Part shown: in pieces, positions 33,675 to 42,484 of the stretch | How positions within the stretch are numbered: position 1 is the stretch's first letter | Layout: each line of letters starts with the position of its first letter | NCBI RefSeq assembly: GCF_022810405.1 | Contig: NZ_JALGQE010000020.1 | Coordinates: 17,760 to 81,759 of the forward strand | DNA from: Rhodococcus sp. ARC_M5 | Lineage (GTDB): Bacteria > Actinomycetota > Actinomycetes > Mycobacteriales > Mycobacteriaceae | Direction of reading: 5' to 3' | Length of the DNA: 64,000 bases | Translations under genes and position numbers: made by a program | Notes under the pieces: generated by a model | What the model saw: the letters and a program-made list of their open reading frames with translations, nothing else | The model's database searches: none | What the model was told of the DNA's origin: nothing

Positions 33675-35060
33675 TCACAGCCGCCGCGAAACAGAAAGTC
33701 TGACGCCGTGTGGCCTCATTGTCACTGCTTCGCGCACATCGAGCTGGTAACCGGGGTCTGCCCGAATCTCGTACCGACGAGCGATGGACGCTAACGCAAG
33801 CACTGCCTCGTGTAAGGCGAATTGGCGGCCGATACACGCTCGCAAACCAGTGCCCCATGGCTTGTAGATGCGGCGGTTGGTGTCGCTGGCCTGGCCTGTG
33901 GCGAACCGGTCGGGGTTGAACTTGTCTGCCTCTGGCCCCCACTCCGGGGAGCGGTGCAGCTGTGGAAGGAGAACAAAAACCCAACCCTCGGGTACCTCGT
34001 ACCCGCCCAGCGAAGTTGCTCCGCGCTCACGAGCCTTGCGGAAGTAGCCGGGTGCAGCGGGCCACAGGCGGAGAGTTTCGTCGACTACATGTCGTGTCCG
34101 TCGCAGCTTGGGCACATTCTCGAACTCGATGTCGGTGCCATCAGGAGCGACGGCGTCGACTTCGGCCCGTATCCGCTGCATCTCATCGGGCCGCGTGCTC
34201 AGGAAATGCAACGCAAAGGCGATGGTCGATGCTGTTGTCTCGTTCCCCGCGATTAAAAAAGTGATGATCTGATTGCGGATGTTCTCCAGGGCCAGTCTGT
34301 CGCCCGTATCGGGGTCTGGCGTGCTGAGCATATGTTCGAGCAGATCCGGAGATGTTTTGTTGGAGTCAGGCTGGGCCATTCGCTGTTCGATTAGGGAGTC
34401 GACAGTGTGGCGTATGAACTGGAGGTCCTCATCGTGCTGCCTCGTCGCCCTTCGTCCTAAGACAGAGCGGATGATCGGCACATCGTTCGATGACTTGTTC
34501 ACATAGTGAAGGACGCGAGCGATGGCGTCCGCAAAGGGTACGGCCTGGCGAAACGAGCCAAAATCATGCGACAGGGCGCAACGCCCGATCACGTCGAAGG
34601 TCAGTTTTGAGCACTCGTCGTAGGCGTCTACCGAACCAGATCCGCTATCCCACGAGGTCAGAAGTTCGTTGACTGATTCCCGCATGGCTTCGTGGTAACC
34701 GCGCATGGCCCCTTTGCTGAACGCCGGCCCTAAAACAGCATGCGCGCGATGCCAGTTCGGCTCCGAGTTGAACGCGGTGAACAGACCGTCTTCGCCGATG
34801 GCGCGTAGCTTGCGATGTGGCAGGGCGAGAAATTTTGCCCAGTACTTCTCGTCGTTCACTTCCGCGACAAGCTCCGGTTCCGAGACGACCACGAGTCGGT
34901 GGCCGAAAATCTTGCGTTCGTAGATCCCCCCTAGCTCGGTGGCCATTGCCATCTCTTTTTGAACCGGCTTGGCAGTATCGAGGCCAACGATGTCTCCGGC
35001 AAACGGCAACCGGTAGCGCGGATGAGGCAGAGTCTTCGAGATGGTTTGGGCGATCTCCAT
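33675..35060 (-). CDS. Cytochrome P450, CYP102/BM3 heme-domain-like, stand-alone
   Basis: 461 residues from ATG 35060 (MEIAQTISKTLPHPRYRLPF); an in-frame upstream ATG at 35105 is possible. The oxygen-binding helix is LIAGNETTASTIAFAL, the ExxR motif is ETLR, and the heme-binding loop is KPWGTGLRACIGRQFAL with Cys as thiolate ligand. The N-terminus and the heme region resemble the BM3 heme domain, but there is no reductase domain and no ferredoxin gene nearby, so redox partners must come from elsewhere. The substrate is probably a long-chain or similar lipid, but this is only a guess from the family. Confidence 0.85.
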   Translation of the reverse strand: MEIAQTISKTLPHPRYRLPFAGDIVGLDTAKPVQKEMAMATELGGIYERKIFGHRLVVVSEPELVAEVNDEKYWAKFLALPHRKLRAIGEDGLFTAFNSEPNWHRAHAVLGPAFSKGAMRGYHEAMRESVNELLTSWDSGSGSVDAYDECSKLTFDVIGRCALSHDFGSFRQAVPFADAIARVLHYVNKSSNDVPIIRSVLGRRATRQHDEDLQFIRHTVDSLIEQRMAQPDSNKTSPDLLEHMLSTPDPDTGDRLALENIRNQIITFLIAGNETTASTIAFALHFLSTRPDEMQRIRAEVDAVAPDGTDIEFENVPKLRRTRHVVDETLRLWPAAPGYFRKARERGATSLGGYEVPEGWVFVLLPQLHRSPEWGPEADKFNPDRFATGQASDTNRRIYKPWGTGLRACIGRQFALHEAVLALASIARRYEIRADPGYQLDVREAVTMRPHGVRLSVSRRL

Positions 35061-35271
35061 GCCAGATAGTGTCCACCACGTCCACAGACATTGGTCGACG
35101 GCCATTGTGTGACGCAGCTGCGAGAGTGGACCGGCAACGCGTGAAGACCATTTGAATGACAGAGGTGTAATTCCTGGTGACTTCCTCGGCGTGTCTCAAC
35201 GCTTCGAAAATGATTCTGGTTCAGGATAGACACCGGTTGGGACCGCGGAAGTAGACGAAGGAGGCCGTGCC

Positions 35272-35484
35272 ATGCCGATGCCCAGTAAGGGTGACCGGAC
35301 GTCGCTGACTGTCCGACTGCCGTCGGAGCTGATTGACACGCTCAAGGCGCAGCGAAGCTCGGCTGGCGCGACATCTCTGAGTCAGTACGTCGCTGATCTG
35401 ATCGCGATTGCCAGCGACCGCGAAGATCTTGCGCGCGAACTGAATCGCGCGCATGAACAGGGGGTCCTGCCCTTGACTGCGTAG
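35272..35484 (+). CDS. Ribbon-helix-helix DNA-binding protein
   Basis: 70 residues. SLTVRLPSELIDTLKAQRSSAGATSLSQYVADLI is a CopG/Arc/ParD-type ribbon-helix-helix. GGAGG lies eight bases before ATG 35272. It is 172 bases upstream of the primase-like gene and divergent from the P450. Small RHH proteins near plasmid rep genes often act as copy-number repressors, which is a plausible role here. It could also be the antitoxin of a lost toxin gene. Confidence 0.7.
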   Translation: MPMPSKGDRTSLTVRLPSELIDTLKAQRSSAGATSLSQYVADLIAIASDREDLARELNRAHEQGVLPLTA

Positions 35485-35550
35485 CCGTCTCGACCTGAAT
35501 CGACATTCGGGTCTTAGTCCAACTAAATCTACGCAGCACCTTGAGATGAC

Positions 35551-35577
35551 AAAAACCCCCGGCGTGCGGGCCGAGGG
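35551..35577 (-). terminator. Rho-independent terminator reading leftwards
   Basis: On the minus strand CCCTCGGC and GCCGGGGG form an eight-base stem with one G-U pair and a six-base loop, followed directly by TTTTTG. The U-tract is only on the minus strand, so it ends a leftward transcript even though both flanking genes run rightwards. Confidence 0.65.
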
Positions 35578-35657
35578 CTTCTGAAGTCAGAGAAGCGAGT
35601 GACTAACTCGCGACTCGTTCTGTGCTGCTTTCCCCGAAGGGACTGTCTTGGCGGACA
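35551..35657 (-). ncRNA. Putative ~106-nt antisense RNA in the rep leader
   Basis: A leftward promoter is suggested by TTGTAC (35693-35688) and TACCCT (35669-35664), 18 bases apart. The leftward terminator is at 35551-35577. Between them is a small perfect stem (GCGAGT, ACTCGC). The RNA would be complementary to the region in front of the primase-like gene, including its ribosome site, as copy-control antisense RNAs of other plasmids are. No expression evidence. Confidence 0.4.
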
Positions 35658-37525
35658 TGTCTCAGGGTACATCGTGCCCTGAAGTAGGTACAAGATTGAA
35701 TGCTCGTGTCGTCCACCCGGATGCGACTGCGGACCGGCTGTGGCGTCGATTCGCACCGGCCATTGCTGCGCGCCGATCGATGCGTCTCTACGACCCGACG
35801 ACACGTAAATACGTGTCTGCGGGGCCGCTGACGGTCAAAAGGCCGGCACTGCCTTCCGCTGTTCCGCTGTTCTCACGCGAGCGCGCCGGCATCGTTGCCC
35901 TGGACTTCGACACCAAACACCATGGCCACGGCTGCGTTGTCGCCGACGTGACGCGTCTGCTGGCCTGGTTGACCGAATGCGGTGGCCGCGCCGTCGTCGA
36001 TCAATCGACCAGCGGCGGCCGCCACGTGCTGATACCGCTGGCACCGGGAAGAACAGTCACCGCCGACGAGATCCGGCCACTGCTACGTCTTCTTGCAGCG
36101 CGACTTCCCACGTTGGACATCACACCGATGACCAACCACAAAACCGGGTGCATCACCGTGCCGGGCTCGCAGTGCAAAGAAGGTGGCTACCGCACCCTCG
36201 TCGACCTCGACCCGACTACAGCGGCCGACATCCTGACCGTCGGGTCCGATGCCGGCACACTCCAACGCCTCGAAGCGCTGCTCGGAGGAACGGGCCGTAC
36301 GGGCACCAGCCCGATCGACACTCACATCCGCGCCGAGACGTCCTCTGAACGCGTCCTCGGCAGCAGCGATGACGCACGGCTGCACCCACGTTTCTGCCGT
36401 TCCGCCCCGCCGCCGCGCTGCGTCCTCGACTTCGCCAGCACCGGCCGCATCGACACCCGCCGCTGGCCTTCACGCTCGGAAGCACGCCAATCGGTCATCA
36501 CCCACGCAGTCCTGGCCGGAGCCAGCGCCACCGACATCCTCACCCGCGTCACTGAGCCTGCATGGGCGGGTGTGCGTGCCGCATACGCCCGCTACGCCGA
36601 ACCCGAACGCGCCATCCGCCGCGACACTGCCCGCGCCCTCGACTGGGCCGCATCGACACTCTCCGACCCAGTCCGGGATACCGGGCACAAGCAAAGGCAC
36701 ACAGGGGGTACCTACGATCCGGTTCTTCGTTTATGGCTTACCCACGCTCAAACCTGGGTCGCGTCCGAGTTTCTTCATCGCCGGGATCGTTGGACTACTC
36801 ATGCAGTCGTTCAGGCACTGGCGTGGGCTGCCGCAGTGTCAGGGCAGATAGTGGAAGGTGTGCCCACCGTCGGTGTCGGTGGGCGGTCATTGTCCATCGC
36901 CGCTGGCATGCTCCCGGAATCGACGGTGTGGTCCGTTCTGGAGCGGCTGCGGGACATGGAAGGTTCACCGCTGTTGCTGATCGAACGCGGAGTCGGCCAG
37001 AACCCCGATCGGTACGCACTAGTGCCCACACATGCGGGTCGAGCGGCGGTAGTCGATACCGTGGCAGGGCCAGCCGAAGTGGAGTCGGTACACCCGGCGT
37101 GGAGTGTCATCGGGTGGCGTCACCGCGTCCTCTACGACGCAGTAGTTGCCGCAGCAGAGCCTCTGACGGCGGATGAGTTGTTCACTGCCCTCGGGATGGG
37201 ACGCACCAGCGGGTACGAGGCTCTGCTGGATCTACGCGTCGCCGGGCTCCTCGCAATCGAGAACACCCACATCGGTATCGGGCCCGTCGAACTAGACGAC
37301 ATCGGCCATCGTCACGGCCTCACCTCGGCCGTTCGTGCCCGCATCGTGCGCCACCGCGCCGAACGCATCGTCTGGCGGGAATGGCTCGCAGCCCGGGAGG
37401 AAGCACGCACCCCGCCGGAGCCGGATCGATCAGTGTTCGTGATCGTCGACGATCACCCGGCCGATCCACCCGATCACGACTACATGCTGGCCGTGATGAA
37501 CACCGGCCCACCGGACCCGTTCTAG
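35648..37525 (+). CDS. Primase-polymerase-like protein, putative plasmid replication initiator
   Basis: 625 residues from TTG 35648, or 622 from ATG 35657. The N-terminal part has the archaeo-eukaryotic primase pattern: ALDFDTK with Asp86 and Asp88, then TSGGRHVLIPL (121-131) with the basic/His element. GCITVPGSQCKEGGYR near 175 follows. The C-terminal part (residues ~470-560) has winged-helix-like repeats (YDAVVAAAEPLTADELFTALGMGRTSGYEALLDL) suited to origin binding. No separate helicase gene is adjacent. On plasmids such proteins start replication, so a Rep role is likely but not proven. Confidence 0.7.
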   Translation: MADMSQGTSCPEVGTRLNARVVHPDATADRLWRRFAPAIAARRSMRLYDPTTRKYVSAGPLTVKRPALPSAVPLFSRERAGIVALDFDTKHHGHGCVVADVTRLLAWLTECGGRAVVDQSTSGGRHVLIPLAPGRTVTADEIRPLLRLLAARLPTLDITPMTNHKTGCITVPGSQCKEGGYRTLVDLDPTTAADILTVGSDAGTLQRLEALLGGTGRTGTSPIDTHIRAETSSERVLGSSDDARLHPRFCRSAPPPRCVLDFASTGRIDTRRWPSRSEARQSVITHAVLAGASATDILTRVTEPAWAGVRAAYARYAEPERAIRRDTARALDWAASTLSDPVRDTGHKQRHTGGTYDPVLRLWLTHAQTWVASEFLHRRDRWTTHAVVQALAWAAAVSGQIVEGVPTVGVGGRSLSIAAGMLPESTVWSVLERLRDMEGSPLLLIERGVGQNPDRYALVPTHAGRAAVVDTVAGPAEVESVHPAWSVIGWRHRVLYDAVVAAAEPLTADELFTALGMGRTSGYEALLDLRVAGLLAIENTHIGIGPVELDDIGHRHGLTSAVRARIVRHRAERIVWREWLAAREEARTPPEPDRSVFVIVDDHPADPPDHDYMLAVMNTGPPDPF

Positions 37526-37733
37526 CGCACGGTGTGCATCGGCCACGAGTTCAGAGTGATACCGAGCACCGGCCTTGTTCGCTCTACTCGCTCTGGTCCT
37601 CCTCCAGCGCGGCTGGATGCTGCCACGCCGGACCGAACTGGACTCTTGGTGCAATGGCGCTGTGTGGATGCTGAATGGTGTGAGCGATTGACGTGCTCGA
37701 TGTCGATCCAGTCGACGTCCTTGGGTGTTGGGG

Positions 37734-38906
37734 TCAGATAATCGGTGCGTTGGGTTGGCGGCGGATGAAGTCCGCCATCCCGGGGACGGTGAACGCAACC
37801 AGGCCGCGGGCGGGAGACCAGATGAGTCCTTTGCGTATGCAGGAGTCACGGTGCGGTGCCATCGATTGCGGATTCGATCCGAGCGCTTCTGCGAGGGCTG
37901 CCGTCCGCGGAGTATCGGTTCCGCTGCGTGCGATCGCCACCAGATAGCGTTTCTCGGCTTCGGTGGCCCGCAGCCACCGTGAGCTGTAGAAGCCGGAATC
38001 GAGCGAGGCGTGGCCGGTGTCGACGGCGTCCTCGGCGTCGGCGAGTGTGAACGGGGACTGCTGGGCTGCCTGCCAGAGCTCGTGACCGAACACCTGAAGG
38101 AAGTACGGGTAACCGTCGCTCGCCGCGACGACGTAGTCGGTTGCCTCGGCATCGATGTCCTGGTTCAGCCGGGTGATGGGTGTGACGATCGCATCGCGGG
38201 CCTGATCGTCGGCGAGCGGACCGATGGTCCTGTAGTCGAACTGGCGCTCGGCGTACGAGCGTGCGTCGGCCAATGCTTGCGCAAGGTTCGGCAGGCCGGC
38301 ACCGCACACGAAGAACGGCCACTCGCGCTGAGCCGCGCGGTGCTGGGTAGCCAGGATCACCTGCAAGAGCGCCGGTTCGAGTTCCTGCATCTCGTCGATG
38401 AACAGCCCCAGCGCGGTGCCGTCCTTGCGGAGTTCCTCGGTGAGATCTTCGACGAGGTCCTCGAATTCGACCCCCAGGCTAGGTTTCTCGGCACCGGATG
38501 AGCGAGCGAGCTCGACTCCGACACCGAATGCTGTGGCGGACATCGAGAATTCTTCGGTCAACTGCCGGATCTTGTCCGCGACCGGGCCGGCGAACTGGCG
38601 ACGCCGTACAGCGCGAGAAATATCTTTGGCGATACGCCTCCGCAGGGCCTCGGCACCTTCCACACTGGTCTGGGCTTCGACCTCGACCACCACCCAGTCG
38701 TGGCGGCGAGCCTGGTCCGCCATGGTCGCCAAGAGCGTGGTCTTCCCGACCCCTCGAAGTCCCTGCAGCATCAAACCGCGGTCGTAGCGGCGCTGTTTCG
38801 CGCGTGCAATCAACAGGTCGAAGCGTTCGAGCTCGGCAGTGCGTCCGACGAGCTCGGGGGGTCGGGTGCCAGACCCGGGTGTGAAGGGGTTCAGTCCGTA
38901 CTCCAT
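37734..38906 (-). CDS. AAA ATPase of the ORC/Cdc6-STAND type
   Basis: 390 residues. Walker A GLRGVGKTT is at 49-57, and Walker B ALGLFIDEMQELEPAL lies near 165. A sensor-like region FVCGAGLPNLAQAL follows, with C-terminal helices ending in a winged-helix-like part (GLVAFTVPGMADFIRRQ). Related stand-alone ATPases occur on mobile elements of Actinobacteria, where their role is not settled; binding DNA or target proteins is likely. A CGTCAA/TTGACG repeat lies 193 bases upstream of the start. Confidence 0.75.
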   Translation of the reverse strand: MEYGLNPFTPGSGTRPPELVGRTAELERFDLLIARAKQRRYDRGLMLQGLRGVGKTTLLATMADQARRHDWVVVEVEAQTSVEGAEALRRRIAKDISRAVRRRQFAGPVADKIRQLTEEFSMSATAFGVGVELARSSGAEKPSLGVEFEDLVEDLTEELRKDGTALGLFIDEMQELEPALLQVILATQHRAAQREWPFFVCGAGLPNLAQALADARSYAERQFDYRTIGPLADDQARDAIVTPITRLNQDIDAEATDYVVAASDGYPYFLQVFGHELWQAAQQSPFTLADAEDAVDTGHASLDSGFYSSRWLRATEAEKRYLVAIARSGTDTPRTAALAEALGSNPQSMAPHRDSCIRKGLIWSPARGLVAFTVPGMADFIRRQPNAPII

Positions 38907-39278
38907 GCACTCATACTATCTGATTGTATGTATAAGTATCAGACTTAGTCTTATATGGTTATATACATTCCAATAGATCAGCAGTCCGGTGCAGATCCGG
39001 GCGTGCTATGGCGACAAGCAGCACCGGGCGCTAGGGCAAGTGCCGCGACGCCTCTACGGTGTCGATGTCGGCCGATGGCATGAAGAGCGGCTACGCGCCG
39101 TCAAGATATGTTGACGATCGGCGACCGGGTCTCGAGCCCACGCCTGAGCCTTGAACGTCATCTGTCGCGGTTCTCGGAATCCAGGTGCTGCGCCCACGTT
39201 GCGGCAGCGGCGCGGTGTCCGATCTCTTGCTCGACGAGTTGGACGACGACCTAGGTGCCGGATCGTGAGCGTGCCGCA
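38907..39278. other. Intergenic stretch with one copy of the CGTCAA-N6-TTGACG repeat
   Basis: An AT-rich tract (38920-38980) in front of the ATPase gene probably holds its promoter. The repeat is at 39099-39116. No gene is supported. Confidence 0.5.
39099..39116. repeat. CGTCAA-N6-TTGACG inverted repeat, copy 1
   Basis: CGTCAA GATATG TTGACG. It differs from copies 2 and 3 by one base in the spacer. Confidence 0.65.
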
Positions 39279-40280
39279 TCAAGTGCTGTCGCCGCTGGTG
39301 GATGAATCGAGGAGCTGCAGGGTGCGTTGCAGGAGTTGCTCGATGCGGTCCTCGACGTCGTCGACCATGTCCGGTACATCGGCCAACGCCGTGTGGGCGC
39401 GTCGACGTGCCTCGACACCCGAGCGGTAGTACCCGGAGTCGAGCTCGACAGAAACTGGCTCAGGCGCGGCGATCGGGTCACTCCGATCGGTACCACCGTC
39501 GGTGGGTCTGACGAGGAGGCTGCGCGGGGTGTGCAGTGGCGAAGCCCCGGTGCGGTGCCTGGTGATCACCGCTCCGACCTCGGCGGCGGTCATCGCCGTG
39601 ACTGGCAAGGGTAGGTGGCCCCACCGGTCGATCGGCACCGCAACCGGACCACTGCGCTGCGGAAGCCCGGTCATATCGGGAAACGTGTTGCGCTGCAGAT
39701 GTTCTGTAAGCAACGTCGTCGACGGGTAGCGCTCGGAGAACTGCAGGACGGTGTGCCACCGGTGCCATATCGTGGCCGGCTCGACATTGCTGGCGTCGTG
39801 GGGGGCGATGCGGATTCGGTGGCGGCCGCCGATCCACACAGTGTCGTCGTCGGTGGTGATGTCGGTGCGGTCGAGTTCGGCAATGGCTTTGTGGGCCAGG
39901 CCTGCTCCGGCGAGAACGAGAAGAACGGCGTCGCGGCGACCGAACAGTGCGGTCGTCGATCCGGAGGTCGGCAGTCGGGCCGCGATCGTCTGGTACTGCG
40001 CGGCACGCCGGATCGTTCTGTTGCTACGTATCGAGTTCATTGCGATCCGGATCGAGGTGACGCGTCCGGGAGCGGGCTGGCCGGCGTCGAGGTGAGCGCG
40101 GTTGATCGCGGAAACCCGGCGCAGCTGGACCGCTTCGCTGGCGGGGTTTTCGGCGAGGAACTCCGCTAGCGTGATCGGCGATGCGGGTAGCGCCTTGACA
40201 TCGGCCGCAGCGCACCAATCGGCGAACAGTGACCACTGATAGCTGTAACCGCCCACCGTGCTGCCCCGTCTCGGTGTCAC
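39279..40280 (-). CDS. Recombinase-like protein lacking catalytic residues (tyrosine-recombinase partner)
   Basis: 333 residues from GTG 40280. The N-terminal helical part resembles a SAM-like core-binding domain (YSYQWSLFADWCAAADVKALPASPITLAEFL). It continues LFGRRDAVLLVLAGAGLAHKAIAELDRTDI, aligning with the first catalytic segment of tyrosine recombinases, where the Arg pair is replaced by AHKA. No HxxR and no Tyr follow. It is therefore unlikely to cut DNA. A decayed homologue at 61.7-62.6 kb sits directly behind a recombinase fragment, so the protein probably works as an accessory partner of the tyrosine recombinase. Confidence 0.65.
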   Translation of the reverse strand: MTPRRGSTVGGYSYQWSLFADWCAAADVKALPASPITLAEFLAENPASEAVQLRRVSAINRAHLDAGQPAPGRVTSIRIAMNSIRSNRTIRRAAQYQTIAARLPTSGSTTALFGRRDAVLLVLAGAGLAHKAIAELDRTDITTDDDTVWIGGRHRIRIAPHDASNVEPATIWHRWHTVLQFSERYPSTTLLTEHLQRNTFPDMTGLPQRSGPVAVPIDRWGHLPLPVTAMTAAEVGAVITRHRTGASPLHTPRSLLVRPTDGGTDRSDPIAAPEPVSVELDSGYYRSGVEARRRAHTALADVPDMVDDVEDRIEQLLQRTLQLLDSSTSGDST

Positions 40281-40427
40281 AGTGCGACGGTACCGGGCTG
40301 AAGGCCGACCGATCAGAGGACAGCCGCCGAGGGCCGTTCCGCCGCGAACGTGGGCGCATGCTCGTCGACGGCATCGCTGTCGACGGTCGATGGTGCAGGT
40401 ACGCCACAGGCATCGATGTCGGCTTGC

Positions 40428-40466
40428 GATGAAGCCACAGGACGTAGCCAGTCCTGTGGCTTCATC
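40428..40466 (-). terminator. Perfect 16-bp hairpin
   Basis: GATGAAGCCACAGGAC (40428-40443) and its exact complement (40451-40466) surround GTAGCCA. It is 21 bases after the stop of the 68-residue gene and so ends that leftward transcript. Confidence 0.7.
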
Positions 40467-40486
40467 GTGTGTGCCGTACTCGAGTC

Positions 40487-40693
40487 TTACTCGGCGAGCT
40501 TGGCGATCGACTGCGCCCAGAGGAAGTACTTGTTGCGTCCGAGATCGCCGATGGTCTTGATGTTGAATGCGGCCTTGAGATGCTCGGCATCGCCAGGGCT
40601 AACGCCCTGCAGTGCTTCGACGGGTGCGTCGACGAGCTCGGTGAGCGGCTTGTCTTCGTATGCTTTGTCGAGCTTGTCAGCGATTCCAGCCAT
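40487..40693 (-). CDS. Small conserved-type protein with a helix-hairpin-helix-like segment (68 aa)
   Basis: Start ATG 40693 with AGGAGG in front, a strong site. LVDAPVEALQGVSPGDAEHLKAAFNIKTIGDLG resembles helix-hairpin-helix/SAM-like DNA- or protein-binding folds found at the ends of larger proteins. It is complete with its own ribosome site and terminator, so it is a well-expressed single gene. Function unknown. Confidence 0.7.
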   Translation of the reverse strand: MAGIADKLDKAYEDKPLTELVDAPVEALQGVSPGDAEHLKAAFNIKTIGDLGRNKYFLWAQSIAKLAE

Positions 40694-40763
40694 GGAGGTG
40701 CCTCCTTGCGTCTCGGATAGCGGTGCCTGTTCGGCACCGCCACCCGAGGGTACGGAACGCCCG

Positions 40764-41479
40764 CTAGAAACCGTTGCGCTGCAGAGACTGCGCCTCGGCG
40801 AGCGCGTCGAACGCGTTCTTCGAGCCGTGGCCTTGAGAGTCCGTAAAACGGTGGGTACCTGGTGGGATCGTCCGGCGTCGTATCAATTCGTGCGGTGCGA
40901 AGAAGATCTGAGATAGCGGACTCGCCGGCGCAGATGGTGGCGAAGTGGGGGTCGACGTCGTTGGCGATGCACCACGCACGATCGGCCGGCCACACAAACG
41001 CAGGTAATCGGCAGCTCACCAGAGTCGTCTCGGGCGTCCTTCAACGTCGACACGTCCTCCGCAGTACCTCGGAAGAGGTAACAGGGCCGCTCCGGGATCG
41101 AGACTGTCGCGGCCCTGAAGTGGTCGAGGTTTTCGTAGTCCTCCCAGATCAGGAAATAGCACACGTCCGCAGTCGTGGTGAACCGGGCGAGGGCGGAGAC
41201 AGCGATTCCGAGCTGGGCGATCTCGGGCTGTCCGTCGTTGGCGAGGTTGGTGTCCATTTCGCGCTGACCGTCGTAAGTCGGATCCGGGATGAACCTCAAC
41301 CGTGCGTAACGCTCGTAACCCGACGGGCCTCGGGTGACCAGATCCCACCCGTCGCGTCTCTGATCGGTCAACCATCGAGCGGGTGAGCCGTCACGACACG
41401 GAGTAATGGTCACTTGGACGCCGCCGTCTGCCGACAACGCGCCTGCCCGCACGACACCGGCGAGGGTGAACCGCAACAC
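40764..41479 (-). pseudogene. Frameshifted hypothetical gene
   Basis: Coding-like sequence runs leftwards through three frames. The first part (from ATG 41479, VQVTITPCRDGSPARWLTDQ to EDVSTLKDARDDSGE) stops making sense near 41015. It continues in another frame as LPAFVWPADRAWCIANDVDPHF to DDPTRYPPFYG. After the AAAA run at 40845-40848 it continues in a third frame as DSQGHGSKNAFDALAEAQSL and stops at 40764. The three pieces read together as one soluble protein of about 235 residues. Either the gene is inactivated or the sequence has two single-base errors. No family recognised. Confidence 0.6.
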
Positions 41480-41561
41480 CAGGTGTTTCGGAGGGTGGTC
41501 GCTCCAAGGCAGGCCGCTGCTGCCCGTACCGCCATCTCGGCGCTCTCGCCCTGCCGCAACG

Positions 41562-42179
41562 TCATTCGACGATGTCCCAGTCCAGTACCCCGTTGTCGAC
41601 CGCTGCTGTGTGCCAGCCGATCGATATCTGATCGGTCACGGCCAACCTGACGTCGCGAACAAATGCTTCCAAAGACGGCCAGGTTGGCACACCCAGGTGC
41701 CCGCCGTCGTCTGATCGGTACGACACACTCCCCCGCATCTCTCCCGAACGGGTGTCGCAATACATCAGATTCGAATCCCATGCTGCGATAGGGACGTACC
41801 CCGGTAGGAACAGGTGATCTTCTGCCTCGACGCCCGCCTCGACCAGGTTGTCGACGATCTCGGCGTAGGTCCCGTCGTACATATCTGGTTCTGTTGCAAC
41901 GATATCCGCCATGACTTCAACCATGTCGGAATGCCGCTGAGGTATCTCCACGACCTGCAGCAAACGTCCAGCCGGAACGACGAGTCCCGCGCCGCCGACC
42001 TCCTTCTGCCCGTCGTGAAGGCCGAAGAACTCGCGAAGCTCGTCCGGCCACGGAACCGTCGCCGCCTCGGCCCGTTTCACCGCGCTCGTCGACGCGCATG
42101 GCCGGAGCGTTCGCGCCGTCACCGGTGCCACGTCCCGCAGCGCAGTCACGAGGAGGTTCCACTCATGAGTCAACGACAT
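41562..42179 (-). CDS. SMI1/KNR4 (SUKH) family protein
   Basis: 205 residues. The SUKH pattern includes ATVPWPDELREFFGLHDGQ near residue 40 and a C-terminal GHLGVPTWPSLEAFVRDVRLA, with WDSNLMYCDTRSGEM in the middle. SUKH proteins often are immunity proteins against contact-dependent or polymorphic nuclease toxins, though some have other roles. No toxin gene of a recognisable type is beside it. The frame is intact, unlike its left neighbour. Copy 2 of the CGTCAA repeat lies 72 bases upstream of its start. Confidence 0.7.
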   Translation of the reverse strand: MSLTHEWNLLVTALRDVAPVTARTLRPCASTSAVKRAEAATVPWPDELREFFGLHDGQKEVGGAGLVVPAGRLLQVVEIPQRHSDMVEVMADIVATEPDMYDGTYAEIVDNLVEAGVEAEDHLFLPGYVPIAAWDSNLMYCDTRSGEMRGSVSYRSDDGGHLGVPTWPSLEAFVRDVRLAVTDQISIGWHTAAVDNGVLDWDIVE

Positions 42180-42250
42180 TGCCCGACCATACTGCGCAGA
42201 GGGATCTTTCGATTATCGCAACGCAGATCGCTTCGCGACAGTGACCGCAC

Positions 42251-42268
42251 CGTCAAGAGATGTTGACG
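42251..42268. repeat. CGTCAA-N6-TTGACG inverted repeat, copy 2
   Basis: CGTCAA GAGATG TTGACG. Together with the preceding ACCGCAC it is identical to copy 3. It lies between the SUKH gene and the rightward membrane protein gene. Confidence 0.7.
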
Positions 42269-42484
42269 CGAGCACGCCCCGCCACCTTTCGTACTTGTGG
42301 GCTGCGCCGCAGTAGTCTGGAGCACACAAGTGGCCGGCGCGCCAGCGATGAATTCGGCTGCGTCAGGGAAGAACAGCTGTGCCTTCGGCGGCAACACATT
42401 TCCCGAGGACCCTCAGTGTCAGCACCCATGACTGAACCCCTATGCCCGCCATCGCGTACGCCAGCAACGCGTTAGGTTATCGCC

